Below, one piece after another: positions 6,985 to 14,509 of a DNA stretch of 64,000 bases. The notes beneath the pieces are model-generated. The model worked only from the letters and a program-made list of their open reading frames with translations, ran no database searches and was not told the DNA's origin. The DNA is taken from positions 2,406,001 through 2,470,000 of the forward strand of contig NC_012881.1 in NCBI RefSeq assembly GCF_000023445.1. Reading direction: 5' to 3'. Made by a program: the position numbers and the translations under genes. Each line of letters begins with the position of its first letter. Position 1 is the first letter of the stretch. The DNA comes from Maridesulfovibrio salexigens DSM 2638 (GTDB lineage: Bacteria; Desulfobacterota; Desulfovibrionia; Desulfovibrionales; Desulfovibrionaceae).

Positions 6985-9585
6985 CTACGTTTCAGAAACT
7001 TCATCCTTAACCTCAAACCTCTTGAAGTCGTTAAAGAAACGTTGCCTGTAAGTCTCCACCTGCTTAGGACTGGTCATAATCATATCCAGCTGGCGAGTAT
7101 GGGTGATCAGATAGCCCAAAACCTTTAGGTGATATTCCATATCCTGACGATCAAGTCCCTCAAGACGCGCATTTAGATTGTCTTCCCGAATGCGGACCCT
7201 GAAATCTAGTTCCTCAAGTATCTCACCGATAAATCTGGCCCTCAAAATCCTTCGCTCCGGGTTGGCAGCCCCACCCTTGAATTGGAAACTGGCATAATTC
7301 TCCACGGTACGCTCACCCACCAATGACTCCACGGAACAAAAATGGAAACCAAATCGGGATTGCAAACAGCAATAATTTTCCGAAATCATGAAATAATTCT
7401 TTTGAGTATACGATGAACGCGAAGCCACATTCAAATTAGGGTTCATGGTCGCTTCGAACATGACCGACATCAGCCCTTTGCCATGAATGGCAGGGGGACC
7501 ATCCCAGACAACTGCCTGCATACCGGCCCAAAGCGCGCGCATGGGAATGGAACGGACATGCTCCATGAAGACACATTTCTGGTTGATCTCACTCTCATCA
7601 CTGACACCGTTACCCAAATCCAGAATCCAGAACTGTCTGGGCACGTTACATACCAGCTGTCTTGATGCAGCCGCAATGTGCTCATCGCTGATGCCGAAGC
7701 CGAACATCTCACGCACAGCCATTTCATGGCAAAACCTCATAATATCATGATAAGTCCGGCACTTGGACGGCCTGAAGTCTGGAGAATCTGAATCAGTAAG
7801 GTTAAGACGGACGATATAACGGGCAGCTTTGCGCAGGGAAGCCTGTACAGGACTACCTTTCATCAGTCGTTTTCGCGGCTTTTCAGTAACTAAAGAATCC
7901 ATTGAACCTGAATAGACAGCATGGCCATCAGCATCAACTGTAACTATCTGTCCTGATTCGAGTTTTTCAAGGGCATCCTTTACACCGAATAAAGCCGGAA
8001 CCCCGAATTCTCGGGCAACATTAGCCAGATGCCCGGCCAAACCGCCCTGCTCAGTGATGACAGCGCTGCAACGGTCCAATAGAGCTGCCCTATTAGGCAG
8101 AGCCTGTTTGAGCACCATTACCCCGCCATCAGGAAATGAAAGTTTATCCGCGCTCTTACGAATGGCAAACACAGGTCCTATCCCGACTCCGGGACTGGCT
8201 GTTTTACCACCAGAAAGCAATGGTGCAGGCAGATCGGGATCACCAAAGGCATGTTCTTCATTGTCGTTTTCAATAAGTAATAGCGGACGGCATTGCAGCA
8301 AAACAAAGGTTCCGTCATCGGTAAAGGTCCATTCAATGTCCTGAGGGATTCCGAAAAAATCTTCCAACTGTATGACAGTCTCAGACACCAGAAGAGCCTG
8401 ATCCTCACTTAACGAAGGTTGAAAAGCTTCCTCTCCAAGCTGGACAGTTGCGCAGACACCTTCAGCTGTATCACATACGAACCTGCTGTTTTTCTCCGCA
8501 ATTTCGGTCCTCAAGACCTGAGCCGGGTTACCGCGCGATACGATAAATTCATCAGTTTCGGCTGAACCATCCACAACAGCCTTCGGCAGCCCCCACACGG
8601 AATAGATGTTAACATTACGGTCACGTACATTCACAGGACTCCGAGAATAAGCCACCCCGGACGAGCTGGCATGTATCATCTCAATACATCCCACACTCAT
8701 GGCCATATCCTCATCACGCAATCCGCGATTATTGCGGTAAGCCATGGCCTGCAAGGAATATTTGGAGGCCATAACCTCCTTCACCGCATCGGTCAGAGAA
8801 GCTCTTCCGACATTCAGTATGGACCGATACTGCCCCGCAAAGGCCGCCCCCTCCAAATCTTCACCGAGCGCACTTGAACGTACAGCCAGATTAACCTCTC
8901 TGCCCAACTCTGCGCAGAGAGTGTCGTATGCATCCAAAATCGCATCAGAAAGCTCTTCAGGCAATTCAGTCTCCAGAATCAATCCCATCACCGCTGAAGA
9001 AAGCTGAAAAATCTCATTGCGATCATTTAAGTCTGTGGATTGGATACGCCGGTCAATTTCCTTCTGTAGCCCCCCAGAGTTCATAAACAAATTAAAGGCT
9101 GCGGTTGAAACCACAAAGCCAGGTGGGATATTCAAATCAAGCTTGGCCCCGGCTTCACCAAGCAACGCCATTTTAGGACCGCACAGATCTATTTGCTCTC
9201 TTCCCACATCATTGAGGTTCAAGACCAGATCACCCTCTCCGGTAAGTTGCACAGGCTCAATATGTTCTGCAATTCGTTCCTGTATCTCTTCAAACCTATC
9301 ATACAATTTGAGATATCCATCCGGCTTAAGCTCATTGAGATATTTGATCATTTGATAGGTTGAGACAGAAATACGAGTGCACTGGGCTCGAACATAATGC
9401 ATTCCGTATGGAGTATAACCGCGTAAGGCTTCCTCCAACTCAGCTACATATTCATGCATTCTGGTATTGGCTTGGATGAGCATACGAAAACTATTGTAGC
9501 GGTCTGTAAGCATCTGCCGGGCTAATTCCGGATCAATACTTTCCTTTTTCTTTTTCCCGAAAGGCAACCAATCAAAGAAACTCAT
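6985..9585 (-). CDS. PEP-synthase/PPDK-like phosphotransferase lacking the PEP-binding barrel
   Basis: This 866-residue protein opens with about 100 residues of helical, probably coiled-coil sequence. A PPDK/PEP-synthase ATP-grasp domain follows at about 130-440, with IPPGFVVSTAAFNLF, AVRSSALGEDLEGAAFAG and the closing QCRPLL. The swivelling phosphohistidine domain spans about 455-560, with the phosphoacceptor His near 519 in GGLAGHLANVAREFGVPAL. The last about 280 residues do not resemble the C-terminal TIM barrel that binds PEP/pyruvate, so true PEP synthase activity is doubtful. A phosphotransfer or dikinase role on another substrate is possible. The gene lies convergent to receiver copy 4 and beside a TauE/receiver cluster, which hints at a joint function. 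Confidence 0.85.
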   Translation of the reverse strand: MSFFDWLPFGKKKKESIDPELARQMLTDRYNSFRMLIQANTRMHEYVAELEEALRGYTPYGMHYVRAQCTRISVSTYQMIKYLNELKPDGYLKLYDRFEEIQERIAEHIEPVQLTGEGDLVLNLNDVGREQIDLCGPKMALLGEAGAKLDLNIPPGFVVSTAAFNLFMNSGGLQKEIDRRIQSTDLNDRNEIFQLSSAVMGLILETELPEELSDAILDAYDTLCAELGREVNLAVRSSALGEDLEGAAFAGQYRSILNVGRASLTDAVKEVMASKYSLQAMAYRNNRGLRDEDMAMSVGCIEMIHASSSGVAYSRSPVNVRDRNVNIYSVWGLPKAVVDGSAETDEFIVSRGNPAQVLRTEIAEKNSRFVCDTAEGVCATVQLGEEAFQPSLSEDQALLVSETVIQLEDFFGIPQDIEWTFTDDGTFVLLQCRPLLLIENDNEEHAFGDPDLPAPLLSGGKTASPGVGIGPVFAIRKSADKLSFPDGGVMVLKQALPNRAALLDRCSAVITEQGGLAGHLANVAREFGVPALFGVKDALEKLESGQIVTVDADGHAVYSGSMDSLVTEKPRKRLMKGSPVQASLRKAARYIVRLNLTDSDSPDFRPSKCRTYHDIMRFCHEMAVREMFGFGISDEHIAAASRQLVCNVPRQFWILDLGNGVSDESEINQKCVFMEHVRSIPMRALWAGMQAVVWDGPPAIHGKGLMSVMFEATMNPNLNVASRSSYTQKNYFMISENYCCLQSRFGFHFCSVESLVGERTVENYASFQFKGGAANPERRILRARFIGEILEELDFRVRIREDNLNARLEGLDRQDMEYHLKVLGYLITHTRQLDMIMTSPKQVETYRQRFFNDFKRFEVKDEVSET

Positions 9586-9780
9586 AGGGCAATATCCTTA
9601 TGGAATTACGAGAACACCGATGCCGTAATTATCGTCTGAAACACATTTCAGACCATACATTTTCAGCACAGAAAAATACAAACATTCACAGTCAGACACA
9701 TTTCACAGCCTACTGACATATTACCTTCACCACAATCTCCGAAATGAACAGTAAATACCAGTAAACCCGAAATTTACCCT

Positions 9781-9796
9781 TGCAATATTAGTGCAA
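9781..9796 (-). promoter_or_regulatory. possible sigma-54 promoter for PEP-synthase-like gene
   Basis: The minus strand reads TTGCACTAATATTGCA. This matches TGGCACG-N4-TTGCA except for one base of the -24 GG and the base before the spacer; the -12 TTGCA is perfect. It would give a leader of about 180 nt before the start at 9585. This supports shared RpoN control with the kinase operon but remains a pattern match. Confidence 0.45.
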
Positions 9797-9798
9797 CA

Positions 9799-9981
9799 CT
9801 AACGAAGTCGTCTTCGAAAAACCATCCATAAACGCCACCCGCAGCACACTACGACAAAAAGCTGAAATTCACCGCCTCTCGGAGTAAGTACTTGCTTAAA
9901 GAAAAAAGTACGATATTCTTTCAGAACTTCTAAACGAACTCCATCAATTAACCAGATGCCAATGAAAGCTGTAACATTCAA
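9799..9981 (-). CDS. doubtful small ORF or gene remnant
   Basis: A 60-codon frame with a TTG start encodes a basic, hydrophobic peptide containing FIGIWLIDGVRLEVLKEYRTF and VLTPRGGEFQLFVVVCC, ending RRRLR. The composition is protein-like (one possible membrane segment), but there is no ribosome-binding site and I recognise no family. It lies in the 440-bp gap between the PEP-synthase-like gene and the peroxiredoxin gene and overlaps nothing real. It may be the tail of a decayed gene. Confidence 0.2.
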   Translation of the reverse strand: MNVTAFIGIWLIDGVRLEVLKEYRTFFFKQVLTPRGGEFQLFVVVCCGWRLWMVFRRRLR

Positions 9982-10026
9982 ACAAAACAGTTAAAATTAG
10001 AAAAATAAACAATACAGGAGAATAAA

Positions 10027-10674
10027 ATGAGTAACCTCCATGAACAACTGGAAGAAATACAAATTAACGCAAAAGCGAACATCCCCACTGCCACCTTCAA
10101 TACCATGCTTGATGAAACTGCTAAACTTAAAGCTTCAGGGATTGAAGGCAAAGCAGTACAGAACGGCGAAAAAGCACCGGATTTCACCCTCCCCAACCAT
10201 CTGGGGCAGGATATCAATCTTGGCGCAATGCTTAAAGGAGGTCCGGTTGTAGTCAGCTTCTACCGGGGAGGATGGTGACCCTATTGCAACATAGAGCTGG
10301 TAGCTCTGCAAAAAAAACTCCCGGAAATCGAAGCCCTCGGTGCAAAACTCATCTGCATTACTCCTGAAACACCGGACAACACCCTCTCAACAAAAGAGAA
10401 GCAGGGGCTGTCGTTCGAAGTACTCTACGATGCAGGCAACAAGATTGCTGAATCCTACGGACTGGTATTCACCCTCAGTAACGATTTAAAAGAAATCTAT
10501 AGCGGTTTCGGAATAAACTTAGACGTCCAAAACGGCGACGACACTTGGGCTCTACCGTTACCTGCCACTTACGTCATAAAATCTGATGGAACCGTGGCAT
10601 ACCATTTCGCTGATGCGGATTACACCAAACGTCTCGAGCCGGAAGAAATCGTAACAGCCTTGAAAAATCTGTAA
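10027..10674 (+). CDS. peroxiredoxin-like (AhpC/TSA) selenoprotein with in-frame TGA
   Basis: Reading through TGA at 10276-10278 gives a 215-residue thioredoxin-fold protein of the AhpC/TSA peroxiredoxin-like family. The upstream half reads APDFTLPNHLGQDINL and VVVSFYRGGW. The TGA then falls exactly where homologues have Cys in FYRGGWCPYC, followed by PYCNIELVALQ. The TGA is therefore best read as selenocysteine 84, making a U-x-x-C redox pair with Cys87. A SECIS hairpin lies directly downstream. The frame stays open to TAA at 10672, and the C-terminal half (LPATYVIKSDGTVAYHFADADYTKR) is intact. The ribosome-binding site is CAGGAG. The likely role is reduction of peroxides using thiols in the cytoplasm. 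A plain nonsense mutation is less likely given the hairpin and intact 3' half. Confidence 0.9.
10284..10311 (+). promoter_or_regulatory. bacterial SECIS element
   Basis: Directly after the UGA, AGAGCT (10293-10298) and AGCTCT (10302-10307) form a perfect 6-bp stem closing a GGU loop. A lower stem TTGC/GCAA carries an asymmetric 5' bulge. The apical GGU sits about 20 nt from the UGA, inside the range used by bacterial SelB, whose ligands carry G and U in the loop. Confidence 0.8.
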
Positions 10675-10691
10675 TCTTCCCCACAAAAAAC

Positions 10692-10728
10692 AAGACGCTG
10701 CCTGTTTATTACAGGCAGCGTCTTTCAT
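10692..10728 (+). terminator. rho-independent terminator after selenoprotein gene
   Basis: The arms AAGACGCTGCCTGT and ACAGGCAGCGTCTT surround the 5-nt loop TTATT and are followed by T residues. It lies 18 bp after the TAA. It supports the view that the whole 216-codon unit, not just the part before TGA, is one transcribed gene. Confidence 0.85.
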
Positions 10729-10867
10729 TAGATCACTGGTTACAACTTCTCTGCGAATCAAAGGTGGGAGTGTTTATAATATAGGAAATGGAAACACGGT
10801 GTAGAAATACCTTATCCGCAACATGCAACCGTGATCACCGATCCTGCGGTACATACAGGACCGAGAT

Positions 10868-11944
10868 TTATTCAAATGCAGGTTTTACCCCTTGGGCCAC
10901 TCCGGAGAAGTACTTCCGTTTGAAATGCAGGGCGACATTAACCAAGGCTATAAGGACGGGCACTTCCACCAATGGTCCGATTACAGCTGCAAACGCTTCC
11001 CCGGAATTTATTCCGAAAACCGCAATGGCGACCGCAATGGCAAGCTCGAAGTTGTTGGAAGCTGCGGTAAAGCTCAGAGTAGCAGCCTGCTCGTATGTAG
11101 CATCCGCTTTGTATGAAAGGTAAAAGGAAACCAGAAACATAACCAGAAAATAAATTGTCAGGGGAATGGCAATACGAATTACGTCAAAAGGAAGCTCAAT
11201 AACCTTATCACCCTTAAGCGAAAACATGACCAAAATAGTAAAGAGCAGAAATACAAGGGTCAACGGGCTGATGCGGGGAATGAAATCTTTTTCATACCAC
11301 TCCTTGCCCTTTACTCTTATACCGATAAAACGGGTCAGCATTCCGGCGATAAACGGGATTCCCAGATAGATGAAAACACTCTCCGCAATCTGGCCGATGG
11401 AAATATCCACTACAGCACCTTCAAGGCCAAACCATCCGGGCAGGACAGTCAGGAAAACATACGCATATACTGAAAAAAAGATCACCTGAAAGATAGAGTT
11501 AAAAGCAACCAGTCCGGCACAGTATTCGGTATCTCCCTTGGCAAGATCGTTCCAGACAATAACCATCGCAATGCAGCGGGCAAGACCGATCATTATCAAT
11601 CCCACCATATATTCGTGGTATCCGGACAGAAAGGTAATCGCTAAAGCAAACATGAGCACTGGGCCGATAATCCAGTTCTGAGCAAGGGAGAGCAAAAGCA
11701 CTTTATAGTTTCTGAAAACCTTACCCAGCTCTTCATATTTTACCTTCGCCAAAGGCGGATACATCATCAGGATCAGCCCGATAGCAATGGGGATATTAGT
11801 GGTTCCCACCTGAAAAGAATTAATAACATCCTTCATTGCCGGATAGAAATATCCACACCCCACCCCGACAAACATTGCCAGAAAAATCCACAAGGTCAGA
11901 TACCGATCCAGAAAAGATAACTTTTTAATAGTTGACTCAGCCAT
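10868..11944 (-). CDS. acr3: ACR3-family arsenite efflux transporter
   Basis: This 358-residue, about ten-pass membrane protein has the ACR3 family hallmarks. They include [20 protein letters not shown] near the N-terminus, the conserved Cys in [20 protein letters not shown], and [18 protein letters not shown] in the second half of the transporter fold. It exports arsenite, and possibly antimonite, from the cytoplasm using the proton motive force. It follows arsR on the same strand but has its own promoter and operator (12012-12039), with a terminator between them. Length and motifs are complete, so it should be functional. Confidence 0.95.
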   Translation of the reverse strand: MAESTIKKLSFLDRYLTLWIFLAMFVGVGCGYFYPAMKDVINSFQVGTTNIPIAIGLILMMYPPLAKVKYEELGKVFRNYKVLLLSLAQNWIIGPVLMFALAITFLSGYHEYMVGLIMIGLARCIAMVIVWNDLAKGDTEYCAGLVAFNSIFQVIFFSVYAYVFLTVLPGWFGLEGAVVDISIGQIAESVFIYLGIPFIAGMLTRFIGIRVKGKEWYEKDFIPRISPLTLVFLLFTILVMFSLKGDKVIELPFDVIRIAIPLTIYFLVMFLVSFYLSYKADATYEQAATLSFTAASNNFELAIAVAIAVFGINSGEAFAAVIGPLVEVPVLIALVNVALHFKRKYFSGVAQGVKPAFE

Positions 11945-12011
11945 ATTAACTCCAATTGATAATGTTTAAGCACCCATAATTTAGTCATGAAAAAGCATTG
12001 GACCTTGGCGC

Positions 12012-12039
12012 AACATATCCGCATATGCGGATATGTCAA
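12012..12039 (-). promoter_or_regulatory. acr3 promoter overlapped by palindromic operator
   Basis: The minus strand carries TTGACA (12034-12039), a 16-bp spacer and TATGTT (12012-12017). The spacer is part of a perfect 24-bp palindrome (12013-12036) with half-site ACATATCCGCAT. Such an operator between -35 and -10 fits repression by the neighbouring ArsR. The sequence TTGACATAT is repeated at the arsR promoter. Confidence 0.7.
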
Positions 12040-12168
12040 CACATAGAAATTTAATCATCTAAAAGTATGAGAACACGAAAAAGAAATGTGATGGATAATA
12101 ACTGATCAGGAGAAAGGGACCATTGTCATACTAATATGCACGACCAAAGGCCTGAAAAGGGAATGGAC

Positions 12169-12199
12169 AAAAAAAGGCCGTTTCAAAAAAAACGGCCTC
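12169..12199 (-). terminator. terminator after arsR
   Basis: The minus strand reads AGGCCGTTT, a short T-rich loop, AAACGGCCT and then a run of T. It sits immediately after the arsR stop and separates arsR from acr3. Confidence 0.8.
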
Positions 12200-12203
12200 G
12201 TAA

Positions 12204-12548
12204 TTAACAACTTTCGGTTACCTTGGTTTCAAGATAGCTGCACAAACGCTTATAATCCTCTTCGGCTTGGGGGACTTGCTGGAGACCTTCACGCAGAACC
12301 TCCAAAACACGACGCTGAATTGAATCTTCCGGTTCGGCCAGACTGTAATAAACCCACTTTCCTCTTCTTACGCCGGTCACCCATCCTGAATTTTTCAAGA
12401 AAGACATGTGACGGGAAACCTTGGATTGCGGAAGATCTAAACCTTCCATCAAATCACAAACGCACAATTCTCCACGCTCAAGCAAACGGATGACCCGTAA
12501 TCGGGTTGGATCAGAGAGGGCTTTCAAACATTCTGCTATTTTTTCCAT
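12204..12548 (-). CDS. arsR: ArsR-family metalloid-sensing repressor
   Basis: This 114-residue winged-helix protein begins MEKIAECLKALSDPTRLRVI, the typical ArsR N-terminus. The metal-binding ELCVCDL motif (Cys near 29 and 31) lies at the start of helix alpha-3, and the recognition helix follows (LPQSKVSRHMSFLKNSGWV). Arsenite binding to these cysteines releases the protein from DNA. It lies between ccdA and acr3 and probably controls its own promoter and that of acr3, since both share TTGACATAT. An extra pair of Cys near the C-terminus (LCSYLETKVTESC) may add a ligand. Confidence 0.93.
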   Translation of the reverse strand: MEKIAECLKALSDPTRLRVIRLLERGELCVCDLMEGLDLPQSKVSRHMSFLKNSGWVTGVRRGKWVYYSLAEPEDSIQRRVLEVLREGLQQVPQAEEDYKRLCSYLETKVTESC

Positions 12549-12554
12549 ACCGAA

Positions 12555-12582
12555 GTTTTATGCGCTTACACAAATATGTCAA
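12555..12582 (-). promoter_or_regulatory. arsR promoter with ArsR half-site
   Basis: The minus strand has TTGACA (12577-12582), 16 bp, then TAAAAC (12555-12560). The -35 and the next bases (TTGACATAT) are identical to those of the acr3 promoter, but the second half of the palindrome is degenerate here. This points to weaker autorepression. Confidence 0.55.
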
Positions 12583-12618
12583 CATACATACAGCTAACAA
12601 TTTATCCAAAAATAAAGC

Positions 12619-13317
12619 TCATAAAACAGGACGAATCACAAAATACAAACCCATCAATCCGACAGTTACCCCGGCCAGCTTGCGAAAAACACTACCACCC
12701 TGCTGCCAACTGCTGCTTTCAATCATACGTCTGACCAAAGCAGTGGAACTCCCCGCAACAGCTATGGGTAGGCAATGACCTATTCCGAAGAGAACTATAA
12801 GCAGCATTCCGACTGCAACATCGCCCTGCACGGTAATAATCGCCAGAATAGGGGCAACAAAACCAAAAGTGCATGAACCGGACAGGATACCATATGCCAA
12901 ACCAAGTACAAAAGCACCGCTGTATCCTTTCAACTTAAGATGCCCCATCAAGCTGCCGGATATGGAACATGTTGCTAGACCAAGCATATCCGCAGCTACC
13001 CAAAGCAGGATAAGCCCAACCAAAACCGTCCACCAAGGCCCAACATCGCCCATCATCCGGCCCAAAAAGGCACAGGTAATACCGATCAGCGCGATGGTTA
13101 TGAACAGTCCAAGAGTAAACAATCCGGCATAAACCGAGGCCCTGCGCCCTTGCACAAGCTCGTTCTGCCCGCCCACGTAGCCGACAATAAGTGGAATTGA
13201 GGCCAGATGGCATGGTGAAAACAAAACACTCACCATGCCCCAAAGAAGACAGCCGAGCTCAGCCCAAGCCGTGCCGCTTACAATCCAGCTGTTAATGGCA
13301 ACCAGAAACTGATCCAT
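12619..13317 (-). CDS. ccdA: CcdA/DsbD-type thiol-disulfide membrane transporter
   Basis: This 232-residue protein has six predicted membrane segments. The two redox cysteines typical of the CcdA/DsbD beta-domain are visible in VLFSPCHLASIPLIVGYV (TM1) and SGSCTFGFVAPILAII (TM4). The family passes electrons from cytoplasmic thioredoxin to extracytoplasmic thiol proteins. It lies 4 bp after the thioredoxin-like lipoprotein gene, which is its obvious extracytoplasmic partner, and upstream of arsR. Similar trx-ccdA-arsR sets occur in arsenic loci, suggesting a role in coping with metalloid or oxidative thiol damage; this last point is inference. Confidence 0.9.
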   Translation of the reverse strand: MDQFLVAINSWIVSGTAWAELGCLLWGMVSVLFSPCHLASIPLIVGYVGGQNELVQGRRASVYAGLFTLGLFITIALIGITCAFLGRMMGDVGPWWTVLVGLILLWVAADMLGLATCSISGSLMGHLKLKGYSGAFVLGLAYGILSGSCTFGFVAPILAIITVQGDVAVGMLLIVLFGIGHCLPIAVAGSSTALVRRMIESSSWQQGGSVFRKLAGVTVGLMGLYFVIRPVL

Positions 13318-13321
13318 ATCC

Positions 13322-13747
13322 TTACCGGACGCCCAGCTCTTTCAACTTCGCCACAATGCTCTTCTTATCCAAAAAACCTACATGGCGATATTGTTCCTTA
13401 CCATCAGCATCATAGAATATCTGCGTTGGAATAGAACGGATATTGTATTTAGCCGCCTCTTCGCGATATTCCCATACGTCAATGAAAGCAATTGCGGCCC
13501 GCCCATCATACTCCTTGGACAATTCCTCAATCACCGGAGTCATCATTTTACAGGGCACACAGGCGTGGGCACCGATATCGACCATAGTTACCATGCCGGT
13601 AATGGGAAGCTCATGCGGTTTACCTGAAATTAGATCGGAAGCTGCGATTCCTGCCGTTTCACGGTCCTCAGCATCTGCGCTGCATGCGCCAAGGCACATT
13701 CCCAGAACCAGCAGACAACCTATCAAAACAAAAATTCTCTTAGGCAT
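13322..13747 (-). CDS. thioredoxin-like lipoprotein
   Basis: The 141-residue precursor has a signal peptide with lipobox LGAC (Cys near 22), so it is likely anchored at the membrane. The mature part is a thioredoxin fold with active site CVPC in GAHACVPCKMMTPVIEEL and the cis-Pro region SIPTQIFY. It is probably reduced by the CcdA protein encoded 4 bp downstream and follows a second small thioredoxin-like gene by 19 bp. The substrate is unknown. Within the arsenic block it may reduce oxidised exported thiols or arsenate-linked disulfides. Confidence 0.9.
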   Translation of the reverse strand: MPKRIFVLIGCLLVLGMCLGACSADAEDRETAGIAASDLISGKPHELPITGMVTMVDIGAHACVPCKMMTPVIEELSKEYDGRAAIAFIDVWEYREEAAKYNIRSIPTQIFYDADGKEQYRHVGFLDKKSIVAKLKELGVR

Positions 13748-13766
13748 GCTTACTCCTCAAGCTTGA

Positions 13767-13997
13767 TTATTTCAGCCACTTGAGCACTTCATTCTTACTG
13801 GGCACCTTGCCCATAACCTTTACTTCACCATCTATAGCAACTGCAGGAGTGGAAAAAACACCCATCATGGCAATTTCCTGAAAATCGCTGATTTTTACGA
13901 CTTCAGCCTGAATCCCACTTTCTGCAACCGCTTCCTGTACAATCTTTTCCGCCTTGGCACACTTGGGACAACCGGGTCCGAGAACTTGAATTTTCAT
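13767..13997 (-). CDS. small redox-active thioredoxin-like protein
   Basis: This 76-residue protein starts MKIQVLGPGCPKCAKAEKIV, with active site CPKC, and ends in the typical small redox-active disulfide protein pattern. The cis-Pro region reads STPAVAIDG. It is cytoplasmic, having no signal sequence. AAGGAG at good spacing gives a clear start. It is the first gene of a tight trx-trx-ccdA operon. Together they look like a thiol electron relay across the membrane. Confidence 0.92.
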   Translation of the reverse strand: MKIQVLGPGCPKCAKAEKIVQEAVAESGIQAEVVKISDFQEIAMMGVFSTPAVAIDGEVKVMGKVPSKNEVLKWLK

Positions 13998-14018
13998 GTC
14001 ATACTCCTTTTATGTTTA

Positions 14019-14040
14019 TATTTGGCAAATTAACCAAATA
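14019..14040 (-). promoter_or_regulatory. inverted repeat upstream of thioredoxin operon
   Basis: The arms TATTTGG and CCAAATA are separated by 8 bp, in the likely promoter zone 22 bp before the small thioredoxin-like gene. It differs from the ArsR palindrome at 12013-12036, so a different regulator may bind. Confidence 0.4.
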
Positions 14041-14338
14041 CTAGGCAATGTCAATAAAACACAGCTAAATAGCATTCACAATATTCATTTTAATTTTACA
14101 AATAATAGTATGGACAAGATTAATTGTTTTACGCGTTACAAACTATAAGTTAATTAATCACTGTTTTTAGCATAAAAGATCAGACAATTAAGAAAACAAT
14201 TATGCCCGAAACTAATGATAGAAATTTTGATTTTAAGCTTCTGACATTTATCTGATGACACAGGAAAATAGTTCTTTATAATATTTGGTGAAACTTGCGC
14301 CCTAACCTACATAAACTCAATAACGACAAGGGAAAATT
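14041..14338. other. AT-rich intergenic region
   Basis: About 300 bp of AT-rich DNA lie between the divergent thioredoxin and ferredoxin/nitroreductase genes. I see no gene, tRNA or strong repeat in it. It should carry the promoter of the ferredoxin/nitroreductase unit; CGACAAGGGAAAATT just before 14339 supplies the ribosome-binding site AAGGG. Confidence 0.5.
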
Positions 14339-14506
14339 ATGCTCAATTTCAAAGTAAACGAAGACCGCTGCATCCGGTGCGGTAAGTGCATCACAGACTG
14401 TCCCCCCATGTGCATATCCATGCAGGAAGGAGATTTCCCGGTAATTCAGGACGAGAACAAATGCCTGCGCGTCTGTCTGGCTATCTGTCCTACTGCCGCC
14501 ATATGA
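14339..14506 (+). pseudogene. ferredoxin domain, separated by TGA from nitroreductase
   Basis: ATG at 14339 opens a 55-codon frame encoding a bacterial ferredoxin domain. The first [4Fe-4S] motif is complete (CIRCGKCITDCP). The second is damaged: CLRVCLAICP has three Cys, and two residues appear missing compared with the usual C-x2-C-x2-C-x3-CP. The frame then meets TGA (14504-14506) in PTAAI-TGA-IMGVN, where homologues usually carry Ser or a similar residue. After this codon the same frame continues straight into the nitroreductase. Ferredoxin-nitroreductase fusions of about 275 residues are common in anaerobes, so this looks like one gene broken at the joint, or two products made by restart. 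Selenocysteine is unlikely because no convincing SECIS follows. Confidence 0.6.
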
Positions 14507-14509
14507 ATC

